Below, piece by piece: positions 51,257 through 59,804 of a stretch of 64,000 nucleotides of DNA; positions within the stretch are counted from its first letter, which is position 1, and each line of letters begins with the position of its first letter. Made by a program: the position numbers and the translations under genes. The stretch covers positions 1 through 64,000 of the forward strand of contig JANSXX010000001.1 in the NCBI GenBank assembly GCA_024742815.1, given 5' to 3'. Below the pieces are notes generated by a model. It was not told the origin of the DNA. It was given only the letters and a program-made list of their open reading frames with translations, and ran no database searches. The DNA is from HXMU1420-13 sp024742815. Its GTDB lineage: Bacteria > Bacteroidota > Rhodothermia > Balneolales > Balneolaceae.

Positions 51257-52675
51257 ATGGCAAAAGAATTTGATGTATGCGTAATTGGCTCAGGACCTGG
51301 TGGCTACGTGGCTGCAATCCGGGCATCGCAACTGGGTTTTAAAACAGCAATTGTAGAGAAAAGACACTTAGGTGGCGTTTGTTTGAATATTGGCTGTATC
51401 CCAACCAAAGCATTATTGCGTTCGGCAGAAGTATTAGAATCTATTCAACATGCCGATGATTACGGGATTTCAGTTAGTGACGTAAAAGCTGATTTCGAAG
51501 GCATGGTAAAACGTAGCCGTGGTGTTGCCAACAAAATGAGCAAGGGTGTTCAGTTCCTGATGAAAGCCAACAAGATTGAGGTGTTCATGGGAGCGGGTAA
51601 GTTCAAATCGAAAAGCGAGCTTGCTGTGAACGATGAAAACGGCAAAGAGAAAGAAAGTATCAAAGCGAAGCACTTTATCATCGCAACGGGTGCACGTCCG
51701 CGTGAGCTTCCAAGCTTGAAGATTGATGGCGAAATGATCATCGATTCGGAAAAGGCGATGACCATGGAAAAGCAGCCTAAGAAAATGGTGATTGTGGGTG
51801 CCGGCGCTATTGGTGTTGAGTTCGCTTATTTCTATAACACCATCGGTACTGAAGTAACTCTGGTTGAGCTACAAAAGACCTTAGTTCCTGTTGAAGACAA
51901 AGATGTTGGACGTGAACTTGGTAAAATCTACAAGAAGAAAGGCATCAACGTACTTACCGAAAGCACCGTTGAGAATGTGAAGAAAAAAGGGAAAGGCGTT
52001 GAAGTAACCGTTAAGACCAAAAAAGGCGAAGAGAAAATCGAAGCTGATGTAGTTCTTTCTGCAGTTGGTGTAACCGGAAACGTTGAAAACCTTGGGTTGG
52101 AAGACATCGGCGTGAAAGTTGAGCGTGGCGCCATCGTTGCGGATAAATCGGATTACTCTACCGGAGTAGATGGCATTTACGCTATTGGTGATATCATCGG
52201 AGCTCCTTGGTTGGCGCATAAAGCATCGCACGAAGCGGTTGTGCTTGCTGAGCAATTAGCCGGAATGAGCCCAAAACCGATCAATTACGAAAACATCCCG
52301 GGATGTACGTACTGCGAACCGCAAATTGCATCGGTTGGATTAACTGAAGAAGCGGCCAAAGAAGAAGGCTACGAAATCAAAGTTGGGAAATTCCCGCTTT
52401 CAGCCTCCGGAAAAGCGACAGCGCTTGGTCATGAAGAGGGCTTTGTGAAAGTAGTATTTGATGCAAAATACGGCGAGTGGTTAGGTTGCCACATGATCGG
52501 ATTCGGTGTTACCGAAATGATTGCAGAAGCAGTTGTTGCCCGTGATCTGGAAACAACCGGACATGAAATCATCAGCGCAGTTCACCCACACCCGACCTTA
52601 TCAGAGGCGGTGATGGAAGCTGTGGCTGAAGCCTATAACGAAGGTGTTCACTTAGGAACTCCTGTTAAGAAATAA
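51257..52675 (+). CDS. lpd: Dihydrolipoyl dehydrogenase
   Basis: A 472-residue FAD flavoenzyme (E3) that reoxidises lipoamide in 2-oxo-acid dehydrogenase and glycine-cleavage complexes. FAD site VIGSGPGGYVAAIRASQLG at the start, the redox-active pair GGVCLNIGCIPTKALLRSAE, NAD site VIVGAGAIGVEFAYFYNTIG near residue 178, GIYAIGDI near residue 311, and the C-terminal HPHPTLSEAVMEA with the catalytic His-Glu. No E1/E2 genes are adjacent, but lipB and lipA follow, so the region groups lipoate functions. Strong AAAAGG site upstream. Confidence 0.96.
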   Translation: MAKEFDVCVIGSGPGGYVAAIRASQLGFKTAIVEKRHLGGVCLNIGCIPTKALLRSAEVLESIQHADDYGISVSDVKADFEGMVKRSRGVANKMSKGVQFLMKANKIEVFMGAGKFKSKSELAVNDENGKEKESIKAKHFIIATGARPRELPSLKIDGEMIIDSEKAMTMEKQPKKMVIVGAGAIGVEFAYFYNTIGTEVTLVELQKTLVPVEDKDVGRELGKIYKKKGINVLTESTVENVKKKGKGVEVTVKTKKGEEKIEADVVLSAVGVTGNVENLGLEDIGVKVERGAIVADKSDYSTGVDGIYAIGDIIGAPWLAHKASHEAVVLAEQLAGMSPKPINYENIPGCTYCEPQIASVGLTEEAAKEEGYEIKVGKFPLSASGKATALGHEEGFVKVVFDAKYGEWLGCHMIGFGVTEMIAEAVVARDLETTGHEIISAVHPHPTLSEAVMEAVAEAYNEGVHLGTPVKK

Positions 52676-52682
52676 CTCGATT

Positions 52683-52764
52683 TGTCATTTCGACCATAGG
52701 GAGAAATCTAATAATTGGCATAAAAGCATCCGGCTTAGATTTCTCGCTTTCGCTTGAAATGACA
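52683..52764. repeat. GTCATTTCGA-type palindromic repeat
   Basis: TGTCATTTCGACC plus GAGAAATCT on the left (52683-52710) mirrors AGATTTCTCGC plus TTGAAATGACA on the right (52736-52764) with a 25-bp centre. This is a widely seen intergenic palindrome family (GTCATTTCGA ... GAAATGAC). It follows lpd. Confidence 0.8.
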
Positions 52765-52783
52765 ATAGTATTGGATTAATAAA

Positions 52784-52815
52784 ACGTAAGGACGTATCGA
52801 GATACGTCCTTACGT
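52784..52815. repeat. Perfect 32-bp palindrome, possible terminator
   Basis: ACGTAAGGACGTATC and its exact reverse complement flank a 2-bp centre, 15-bp perfect arms. It lies between lpd and lipB, 20 bp after the previous palindromic element. No T-run follows, so a role as a terminator is uncertain. It may be a mobile palindromic word. Confidence 0.85.
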
Positions 52816-52868
52816 GTATATAGCAATTATATTTTTGTGTTTCGAAACGCCCATAGGTGTTTACATAA

Positions 52869-53597
52869 ATGAAATCAAAACAAACGATCAACCTCTACGA
52901 TTTAGGAAACGGATCCTACCAGCCGGTTTGGGAACTGCAGCGATCAATTCAGGAAAAGCTGATCGAAGAAAAACGTGCAGAATCGAAGGGAGAGTTTGAG
53001 GGTGATCGGAAAAACGATGCGTTATTGTTTGTAGAGCACCCACATGTATATACCCTGGGAAAATCCGGTGCCGAAGAAAACATGCTTCGATCCATGATGG
53101 AGCTGCAAAAACTGGAAGCCGAATTCGTAAAAATCGATCGCGGTGGAGACATCACCTATCACGGTCCGGGACAGATTGTAGGCTACCCGATAATGGATTT
53201 AGATCGGCATTTCACTGATATTCATAAATACCTGCGCTTTCTGGAAGAAGTGATCACTCGCGTTTGTGGAGATTATGGTCTGGAAGCAGGGCGAATCGAC
53301 GGTCTAACAGGCGTGTGGATTGGCGAAGAGAAAATTGCCGCTTTAGGAATTCGATCATCACGTTGGGTGACCATGCACGGTTTTGCTTTCAATGTAAATA
53401 GCGATCTTAGCTACTTTGGACACATTGTACCCTGCGGAATTACCGATAAAGCTGTAACGAGTTTGCAGGCACAATTAGGGCGAGAAGTTGAGTTATCAGA
53501 AGTTAAAAAAAGGATCGTTTCTCACTTCGAAGATGTTTTTAATGTTCGTGTTTCTGCATCCGGTGGATGGCAGGAACTAGAGCAATATTTTTTGTAA
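52869..53597 (+). CDS. lipB: Octanoyltransferase
   Basis: A 242-residue enzyme that moves octanoyl groups from acyl carrier protein to lipoyl domains. Signatures: FVEHPHVYTLGKSGAEEN, DRGGDITYHGPGQIVGYPI, KIAALGIRSSRWVTMHGFAF and the catalytic HIVPCGITDKAVTSL (Cys about residue 188, Lys about 193). An extra charged insertion (EEKRAESKGEFEGDRKNDA) sits before the first motif. It forms the lipoate synthesis pair with lipA. Confidence 0.94.
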   Translation: MKSKQTINLYDLGNGSYQPVWELQRSIQEKLIEEKRAESKGEFEGDRKNDALLFVEHPHVYTLGKSGAEENMLRSMMELQKLEAEFVKIDRGGDITYHGPGQIVGYPIMDLDRHFTDIHKYLRFLEEVITRVCGDYGLEAGRIDGLTGVWIGEEKIAALGIRSSRWVTMHGFAFNVNSDLSYFGHIVPCGITDKAVTSLQAQLGREVELSEVKKRIVSHFEDVFNVRVSASGGWQELEQYFL

Positions 53598-53605
53598 TTT
53601 TATCT

Positions 53606-53710
53606 AGTAATTCTGAGTCCCGCTTGTCGGGGCGAAGAATCTGCACAACGCTAGTACCTATACCATTAATTTGCAGATCCTTCTCCGTCGGATGGCGAAT
53701 CAGGATGACA
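53606..53710. repeat. ATTCTGAG...CGAAGAATCTGC palindromic repeat
   Basis: AATTCTGAG, an internal 15-bp palindrome TCCCGCTTGTCGGGG (53618-53632), and CGAAGAATCTGCA on the left mirror TGCAGATCCTTC ... AATCAGGATGACA on the right. Centre about 30 bp. Same family as the elements at 52683 and 57100, with different inserted words. Fills the lipB-lipA gap. Confidence 0.78.
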
Positions 53711-53730
53711 TCAAATAAAGAAATTATTCC

Positions 53731-54606
53731 ATGATTAAAGAACTACAGATAGTAGAAAAGAAATCGAAGCAGCGCCGACCGGATTGGTTGCGTGTTAAGC
53801 TTCCATCAGGAGAGAAATTCAAGGAAGTGCTGGACACCATTAATGAGCACAAATTGAATACCGTTTGTTCTGAAGCACGCTGCCCGAATATGGGAGAATG
53901 CTGGGGCGCTGGAACGGCAACCTTTATGTTGTTAGGCGATGTATGTACGCGTTCTTGCTCGTTCTGTGCAGTAAAAACAGGCCGACCACCCAAAGATTTG
54001 GATTGGGATGAACCTCGTCGTGTTGCTGATGCAGCTGCTAAAATGAATCTAAAACACGTGGTATTAACCTCCATCAACAGAGACGACCGTAAAGATGGTG
54101 GAGCTCCGATTTTTGCAGCAACGCATACAGCCTTGCGTGAAGCTATTCCCGGTGTAACCATCGAGTCATTGATTCCGGATTTTAAGGGCGATTGGGAAAC
54201 ATTGCAGATTGTATTAGATACTCCGCCGGAAGTATTAAGTCATAACTTAGAAACCGTGCCCAATAAATACCGAAGAGTTCGTCCGCAGGCTCGTTATGAG
54301 CGTTCGTTAGAGTTGTTATTGAGAACCAAAAAAGCCGGAGTTAAATCGAAAACCGGTATCATGGTTGGATTAGGGGAAACCCGCGAAGAGGTAATTGAAT
54401 TGATGCAGGATTGTGTGGATCACGAAGTGGATGTGTTGACGATTGGGCAGTACATGCAGCCCACGAAAATGCATCATCCGGTGTTGGAATGGGTACATCC
54501 CGATCAGTTCGCTGAATACAAGGAAATTGGAGAAAAACTAGGAATAGGTCATGTAGAAAGTGGCCCGTTGGTGCGTTCTTCCTATCATGCTGAACGTCAC
54601 GTTTAA
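53731..54606 (+). CDS. lipA: Lipoyl synthase
   Basis: A 291-residue radical SAM enzyme inserting two sulfurs into octanoyl groups. The auxiliary cluster motif is CSEARCPNMGEC near residue 48 and the radical SAM motif CTRSCSFCAV near residue 74. Other conserved parts are HVVLTSINRDDRKDGGAPIF, HNLETVPNKYRRVRPQA, GIMVGLGET and the C-terminal VESGPLVRSSYHAE, whose Ser ligates the auxiliary cluster. Full length, and follows lipB with a repeat element between. Confidence 0.96.
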   Translation: MIKELQIVEKKSKQRRPDWLRVKLPSGEKFKEVLDTINEHKLNTVCSEARCPNMGECWGAGTATFMLLGDVCTRSCSFCAVKTGRPPKDLDWDEPRRVADAAAKMNLKHVVLTSINRDDRKDGGAPIFAATHTALREAIPGVTIESLIPDFKGDWETLQIVLDTPPEVLSHNLETVPNKYRRVRPQARYERSLELLLRTKKAGVKSKTGIMVGLGETREEVIELMQDCVDHEVDVLTIGQYMQPTKMHHPVLEWVHPDQFAEYKEIGEKLGIGHVESGPLVRSSYHAERHV

Positions 54607-54637
54607 GCTCTGCTAAACGTTAACTTAACTTACAAAC

Positions 54638-55336
54638 ATGCTATCTACGCTTACCGTACTATTGATCAGTTACGTACTGGGATCGATACCTTCTGCCATT
54701 TGGGTTGGAAAGGTATACAAAGGAGTTGATGTACGAGAGCATGGAAGCGGAAATGCAGGAACAACCAACACATTCCGAGTTCTGGGTGTACCTGCGGGAA
54801 TAACGGTATTTGCGATGGACTTTATGAAGGGCTTTGTACCTTCATTTTGGTTAAGCGCCATCGCGTTTGATTTATTTGCAGGTCCTCTTGCACCACCTAA
54901 TTGGGATGTAGAAGCCTTCTTGAAAATCGCCTGTGGGTTGTTTGCTGTAATCGGGCACATGTTTCCTTTGTTTGCGCGCTTCAAAGGTGGAAAAGGTGCA
55001 GCAACTGCGTGCGGAATGCTGTTTGGCGTAGAACCGATTTCGATCGCAATTTCTTTTGTGATGTTCGGTCTCATCATTTTTATCACAAAATATGTGTCGC
55101 TGGCCTCAATAACTGCCACCTTACTTTACCCGATTAATTTATTGGTGATGCGCTACGGTTTAGACATTGATATTGATGGTAGCATCATCGTTTTTGCAAT
55201 AATTGTAGCCACAGGAATTATATACAAGCACAAATCAAACATACAACGGTTGATCGACGGCACTGAAAATCGAGTAGGTAAAAGTAAACCGAAGGAAACT
55301 GAGGCAGAAGTTCAAACAGAGAAGGTGCCATCATGA
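54638..55336 (+). CDS. plsY: Glycerol-3-phosphate acyltransferase PlsY
   Basis: A 232-residue membrane enzyme with about seven helices that acylates glycerol-3-phosphate from acyl phosphate, the first step of phospholipid synthesis. Motifs: YVLGSIPSAIWVGKVYKGVD, HGSGNAGTTNTFRVLGVPAG near residue 35, and GHMFPLFARFKGGKGAATAC near residue 107. The last ~25 residues are a charged tail. Its TGA overlaps the gpsA ATG by 4 bp, which makes the substrate. Confidence 0.95.
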   Translation: MLSTLTVLLISYVLGSIPSAIWVGKVYKGVDVREHGSGNAGTTNTFRVLGVPAGITVFAMDFMKGFVPSFWLSAIAFDLFAGPLAPPNWDVEAFLKIACGLFAVIGHMFPLFARFKGGKGAATACGMLFGVEPISIAISFVMFGLIIFITKYVSLASITATLLYPINLLVMRYGLDIDIDGSIIVFAIIVATGIIYKHKSNIQRLIDGTENRVGKSKPKETEAEVQTEKVPS

Positions 55337-56343
55337 GAAATGTAACCGTTGTTGGTGCCGGTAGTTTTGGAACGGCTCTAGCTAAAGTACTGGATACTGC
55401 CGGAAATAAAGTTCAAATCTGGGCCCGCGAAAAAGATGTGGTGGAATCGATTAATTCCACACATAAAAATTCATCATACTTAAGCGATTTAGAATTACCG
55501 GAGTCAATTGTTGCGTATAACGACATCGAGCACTGTTTGCGATCACAGGATATGGTGGTGTTTGCGACACCATCACACACACTTCGCGAAATAGCGGCCA
55601 AAATTAAGCCCTGTTTAGATGGCCATGAAATCTTGGTGACGGTTTCGAAAGGGATAGAAAACGACACCTTCAAAACGATGTCGCAGATTCTGATTGAAGT
55701 GATGGATGGTGTTACCTACGAAGATAATATTGGCGTACTCTACGGCCCATCTCACGCCGAAGAAGTGGCACGACTCCGACCTACTACAGTGGTAGCTGCA
55801 GCTTATTCCAGCCGAACTGCGAGGGTGATTCAGGAAACATTTATGACCACCATGTTTCGAGTGTATGCAAACAACGATGTAATTGGTGTAGAGATTGGTG
55901 GATCGGTAAAAAATATTATGGCGATCGCTGCCGGTGTGATTGATGGTGCAGAATTAGGCGACAATGCGAAAGCCGCTCTTATCACCCGAGGCTTACACGA
56001 AATGAAGCGAATGGGGCAAATGATGGGCGCTCATACCGATACTTTTTCCGGATTAACGGGGATGGGCGATTTAATTGTTACTTGTACATCTGCGCATAGT
56101 CGAAATCGTTACGTTGGGCAACAAATTGGGAAAGGTTTCAAGTTGGATGAAATTATCAAGAGTATGAATATGGTTGCAGAGGGTATAAAGACTACAAAAT
56201 CGGTGCACGATTGGGCCAAAAAGAACAAGGTGGAAATGCCAATAACCGAAGCAGTATACCATGTGTTGTTTGATGGCGTTGACCCAAAAGATGCATTGAA
56301 CAGATTGATGAACAGAGATCCCAAAGACGAAAAAATCATCTAA
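55333..56343 (+). CDS. gpsA: Glycerol-3-phosphate dehydrogenase (NAD(P)+)
   Basis: A 336-residue enzyme reducing dihydroxyacetone phosphate to glycerol-3-phosphate for PlsY. NAD site VVGAGSFGTALAKVL at the N-terminus, TVSKGIENDTFKTMSQIL, LYGPSHAEEVARLRPTTVVA, the catalytic Lys in GGSVKNIMAIAAGVIDGAEL near residue 190, and GLTGMGDLIVTCTSAHSRNR. Full length. Coupled with plsY through an ATGA overlap. Confidence 0.96.
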   Translation: MRNVTVVGAGSFGTALAKVLDTAGNKVQIWAREKDVVESINSTHKNSSYLSDLELPESIVAYNDIEHCLRSQDMVVFATPSHTLREIAAKIKPCLDGHEILVTVSKGIENDTFKTMSQILIEVMDGVTYEDNIGVLYGPSHAEEVARLRPTTVVAAAYSSRTARVIQETFMTTMFRVYANNDVIGVEIGGSVKNIMAIAAGVIDGAELGDNAKAALITRGLHEMKRMGQMMGAHTDTFSGLTGMGDLIVTCTSAHSRNRYVGQQIGKGFKLDEIIKSMNMVAEGIKTTKSVHDWAKKNKVEMPITEAVYHVLFDGVDPKDALNRLMNRDPKDEKII

Positions 56344-56369
56344 ACAGGATCGGTCGATGGAGGAGAATC

Positions 56370-57065
56370 ATGGACGACGAAATGAATTTTTATTTGCAGC
56401 ATACCGGCAATATGCCGCTGAGTACGATGTCTCGCCAAGATCTGAAAAACCTGATTGCAACCGGTGAAAGCTCCTTTCTCGAATTCAAACACAAAGTAGC
56501 ATCACCCGAAAAAATTGCTCGCGAAATAGCCGCATTCGCAAACACCACAGGTGGCACTATTTTAATTGGGGTAAGTGATAACGGCGAATTAGTTGGCACT
56601 GAAAGTTATATGGAAGAGGAATTCTGGCTGGATGAAGCAGCAAAACTTTGCGTGCCCGAAATCGACATTCACATGGAACTGTTGAATATCGGTAATAAAG
56701 ATATAATCATCGTAAATGTACCTGAAGCAGAAAAAAAGCCGATTTATTTAAAAGGAAAGAAACGACGAAAAGTATATGTTCGTCAGGCAGATGAGAGCGT
56801 TCTTGCAAACGAAGAACTTATTGAAGTAATGAAATTGGGAAGCCAAGAAGAAGGAATTACCTTCGAGTTTGGAGAAAACGAACAGCTTCTATTTCGTTTC
56901 CTTAATGAATACAGCGAGATTACCGTTGAACGATTCAGTACCATAATCAACACTACAACCTACACGGCGGCTAAAATATTGGTAAATCTGGTAAGTGTAG
57001 GCGTGTTAGATTTGTTCGAAAAGGACGGAGTAGCGCATTATACATTTTCGCGGAAAAGTGCTTAA
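56370..57065 (+). CDS. AlbA_2 (Schlafen-like) domain protein
   Basis: A 231-residue protein. The AlbA_2/Schlafen-AAA-like core spans about residues 27-145: LIATGESSFLEFKHKVASPE, EIAAFANTTGGTILIGVSDN, and RKVYVRQADESVLA. It lacks an AAA ATPase part. A C-terminal winged-helix-like section (LFRFLNEYSEITVERF) suggests DNA or RNA binding. Such proteins are often annotated as putative DNA-binding transcriptional regulators. Located 26 bp after gpsA with an AGGAG site. Confidence 0.8.
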   Translation: MDDEMNFYLQHTGNMPLSTMSRQDLKNLIATGESSFLEFKHKVASPEKIAREIAAFANTTGGTILIGVSDNGELVGTESYMEEEFWLDEAAKLCVPEIDIHMELLNIGNKDIIIVNVPEAEKKPIYLKGKKRRKVYVRQADESVLANEELIEVMKLGSQEEGITFEFGENEQLLFRFLNEYSEITVERFSTIINTTTYTAAKILVNLVSVGVLDLFEKDGVAHYTFSRKSA

Positions 57066-57099
57066 TTTATGAATTCAGATTAGTAATTGATCTGTAATG

Positions 57100-57190
57100 G
57101 GTCATTCAGAGTGAAGCGATGAATCTTCACAATTATTAAATTGGCAAATTATAGTTGTGTAGATCCTTCGGCAATTGCCTCTGGATGACT
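57100..57190. repeat. GTCATTCAGAG...CTCTGGATGAC palindromic repeat
   Basis: GTCATTCAGAG, GCGATGAATCT and ACAA on the left (57101-57133) mirror TTGTGTAGATCCTTCGGC and CTCTGGATGAC on the right (57155-57189), with mismatches. Third member of the GTCATTC palindrome family within 5 kb. It lies between the AlbA_2 gene and the iron-sulfur gene. Confidence 0.78.
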
Positions 57191-57209
57191 AAATTGAAAA
57201 GAAGAGAAA

Positions 57210-57635
57210 ATGAACCAAGACGAACAATTAGACGATGTAATAGCTTCACTGCTAGACGACTTTGATGAAGAAGAGTCTACTGCGGAAAATGAGCAGGTGT
57301 TAACCGGTGAACCGGTGCGTATTACCGAGAGAGCAGCCAAACAAGTGGCCAAGATAAAAGCGCAACAAAGCGACCACGAAAACCTGTACCTAAGAGTAGC
57401 GGTTGAAGGTGGCGGATGTTCGGGATTGAGTTATAAACTTGGGTTAGATAATCGTACTGAAGAAGATGTAGTGTTTGAAAATTTCGGTATCGAGTTAATC
57501 GTGGATTCAAAACACTTGATGTACTTGGAAGGCATTGAAATTGATTACCCGGATGGCCTAGATGCCCGCGGTTTTACCTTCGATAATCCAAATGCGGTAG
57601 ATAACTGCGGATGCGGAACAAGCTTTGCTATTTGA
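57210..57635 (+). CDS. IscA/ErpA-type iron-sulfur cluster assembly protein
   Basis: A 141-residue A-type carrier. The HesB core spans the last ~110 residues with VRITERAAKQVAKIKAQQ, the first ligand Cys in VAVEGGGCSGLSYKLGLD, and the C-terminal pair in DNCGCGTSFAI. A ~32-residue acidic N-terminal extension (LDDVIASLLDDFDEEEST) is unusual for the family. It delivers 2Fe-2S or 4Fe-4S clusters, possibly to lipoyl synthase upstream. No isc or suf operon is nearby. ErpA and SufA cannot be told apart from the sequence alone. Confidence 0.9.
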   Translation: MNQDEQLDDVIASLLDDFDEEESTAENEQVLTGEPVRITERAAKQVAKIKAQQSDHENLYLRVAVEGGGCSGLSYKLGLDNRTEEDVVFENFGIELIVDSKHLMYLEGIEIDYPDGLDARGFTFDNPNAVDNCGCGTSFAI

Positions 57636-57651
57636 ATTTCTATTTTAATCC

Positions 57652-57674
57652 GTCAAGGGTTTTAAAAACTTGAC
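57652..57674. terminator. Bidirectional hairpin between iscA-type and ndh genes
   Basis: GTCAAG and CTTGAC pair around an AT-rich core (GGTTTTAAAAA), located in the 58-bp gap between two convergent genes. T-runs on both sides are short. It probably terminates both transcripts. Confidence 0.5.
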
Positions 57675-57693
57675 TGGTTAAGGGAAATGTTCA

Positions 57694-58947
57694 TTACTCG
57701 CGATTCTCTTTATGAGCAATTAATCGCACGCCACGTTTAAACGTGATGTAGTGCCAAATCCACTCACCGAATACTCTAAAACGGTTTCGGAAGCCAATCA
57801 AAAAGAAGATGTGGATTACACCCCAAATCAGCCATGCAAAAAAGCCGGTAAGTTTAAACCCACGGATATCAGCAACAGCTTTTGCGCGCCCAATGGTGGC
57901 CATCGTACCTTTATCGAGATATTTAAAAGGCTTTCGGGCTGAATTAGATAAGGCACTTTTTAGCAGATTACCTACATATTTTCCTTGTTGCATAGCTACA
58001 GGAGCAACGCCCGGTAATGGATTCCCTTTCTCATCCTCAAAATAGGCCGCATCTCCAATAACAAAAATATTGGGATGATCCGGAATGGATAAATCCTCAT
58101 TCACCTTAACACGACCAATGCGATCCGTTTCCTCTCCCATATTGTTGGTTAAATCGGTTCCGGCAACTCCGGCAGCCCACATTATATTCGGTGTTTCAAT
58201 AAACTGATTTTTTAATTTTACTCCGTTGTCCCGAATTTCCTCAACCGGAGTATTAAGCAGAACGCGAACCCCCATTTCAGTAAGTGTATCAAGTGCGTTA
58301 TCCGAAAGACTTTCTGAAAAACCATTTAAAATACCACCCGCTGCTTCCACCAAATACACCGTGGTTTCATTACGGTGAAAATTTCGATAATCGCGCATCA
58401 TGTTTCGTTTTGCGATTTCAGCAATAGAACCGGCCATTTCCACTCCGGTTGGTCCGCCGCCAATTACCACAAACGTGAGATAAGGTTTACGATCTTCGAG
58501 TTCGGGCGTTTTCTCAGCTTTCTCAAGCGAAACCAAAATGCGCTCCCGAATTTTGAGGGCATCATCGAGCGATTTTAACCCCGGCGCATGTTTCTTCCAA
58601 TCCTCGTTTCCGAAATAATTGTATTCTGCACCGGTTGCAATCACTAAATAATCGAACGGGATGAGATCACCTTCAGCAAGCTGAACCACCTGATCCGTTT
58701 TGCTCACTTCCACAACTTCGCCCAAAACCACTTTCACATTCGCTTGTTTGGTAAAAACAGACCGAATTGGTGTAGCAATATCTCCGGGCGAAAGGGCAGC
58801 AGTTGCTACTTGATACAGCAAAGGCTGGAACAAGTGGTGATTTGCTTTATCAATAATAGTGATGTCGTAGTTGGTGTTGGAAAGTGTTTTGGCCACATTC
58901 ATTCCGCCAAAGCCACCGCCAATTATTACCACCTTTTTATTTGGCAT
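57694..58947 (-). CDS. ndh: Type II NADH dehydrogenase (NDH-2 family)
   Basis: A 417-residue FAD-dependent NADH:quinone oxidoreductase, non-proton-pumping. FAD site VVIIGGGFGGMNVAKTL, NAD site FVVIGGGPTGVEMAGSIAEI near residue 160, ADP-FAD loop NIFVIGDAAYFEDEKG near residue 293, VAPVAMQQGKYVGNLL and the C-terminal membrane-anchoring FFAWLIWGVIHIFFLIGFRN segment. It offers an alternative to Na+-NQR for NADH oxidation. Upstream lies a two-TM orphan gene, 8 bp away. Confidence 0.92.
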   Translation of the reverse strand: MPNKKVVIIGGGFGGMNVAKTLSNTNYDITIIDKANHHLFQPLLYQVATAALSPGDIATPIRSVFTKQANVKVVLGEVVEVSKTDQVVQLAEGDLIPFDYLVIATGAEYNYFGNEDWKKHAPGLKSLDDALKIRERILVSLEKAEKTPELEDRKPYLTFVVIGGGPTGVEMAGSIAEIAKRNMMRDYRNFHRNETTVYLVEAAGGILNGFSESLSDNALDTLTEMGVRVLLNTPVEEIRDNGVKLKNQFIETPNIMWAAGVAGTDLTNNMGEETDRIGRVKVNEDLSIPDHPNIFVIGDAAYFEDEKGNPLPGVAPVAMQQGKYVGNLLKSALSNSARKPFKYLDKGTMATIGRAKAVADIRGFKLTGFFAWLIWGVIHIFFLIGFRNRFRVFGEWIWHYITFKRGVRLIAHKENRE

Positions 58948-58955
58948 AATTGCGC

Positions 58956-59789
58956 CTATGATTTAATCTTTTCTTCCGGCCGGATTTCTATTTCTTCCTG
59001 ATCGTTTAAAACCTCATCAAAATCTTCCATTTCTATTTCCGGCTTGGGTTCCTCTTTAAAGCGTCCTGCGCGGAATCTGCGTTCCATTATTTGCTGAATT
59101 GTTTCAACTAACTCTTTGAGCTTCCGCTTCTTCTTTAGCTTTCGGGATCGAATAAATCTGGCAAAACCCATACTCCCCAGAATGAATAAGCTTCCAAAAA
59201 TAAACATTGGCTCAGTGTCATTTCCCGCAATGTCATACATCAAAGCAGCCAGCATCATAAATCCACCAAAACCAAAGCCCATCGCCGGTAAAAATAATTT
59301 ATTGTAGGTTTTTAGATTCTGTCTCAAGGTGAGTTTTATCCTGCCGGTAGCTTCTTCTTTTATCTCTAGTTCGGGGCTGCGGGTTGTTGCAAAAAGTTTG
59401 GCGGGAAAAGCAGGTTTTGCATTCCAATAAATGTTTCCCTTTCGGCGCGAAACTGCACCTACGGTATTAAAATGATACTCAAGTTGAGCCCGAATTTCGT
59501 TGAGCAGAGCGCCATCCATTGGCCCGTTTGCATAACCTTGTATTTCGGCTTCAGTAAACGAATGGGTGTCGACAATAACAGGCTCATCGATGGGAATACC
59601 TTCATATTCCAGCAAAGCCTGTTTAATGAAATGTCGTTTTATATCAAGATTATGCCCGATTTCAAAAACCGGTTCAATATCTTCGGGCTCCGGAACTTGG
59701 CTGCCGGAAAGTGATTGTTCGTGATAGCGTTGCAGGATGGAGGCTCTTTTGATGATTTGTTTCAGTTCGTCGTTGGTGAGCCTGCCCAT
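58956..59789 (-). CDS. Hypothetical two-TM protein
   Basis: A 277-residue protein. The N-terminus (LTNDELKQIIKRASILQRYH) is a helical segment seen in several uncharacterised Rhodothermota/Gemmatimonadota proteins. The middle is soluble, with two adjacent transmembrane helices at about residues 168-186 and 194-212 (LFLPAMGFGFGGFMMLAA and MFIFGSLFILGSMGFA), and a basic then acidic C-terminus (KKKRKLKELVET, EIEMEDFDEVLNDQEE). I do not recognise a family. It sits between ndh and hslO and is probably co-transcribed with ndh. Confidence 0.65.
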   Translation of the reverse strand: MGRLTNDELKQIIKRASILQRYHEQSLSGSQVPEPEDIEPVFEIGHNLDIKRHFIKQALLEYEGIPIDEPVIVDTHSFTEAEIQGYANGPMDGALLNEIRAQLEYHFNTVGAVSRRKGNIYWNAKPAFPAKLFATTRSPELEIKEEATGRIKLTLRQNLKTYNKLFLPAMGFGFGGFMMLAALMYDIAGNDTEPMFIFGSLFILGSMGFARFIRSRKLKKKRKLKELVETIQQIMERRFRAGRFKEEPKPEIEMEDFDEVLNDQEEIEIRPEEKIKS

Positions 59790-59804
59790 ATTTGTACCCG
59801 TTGT

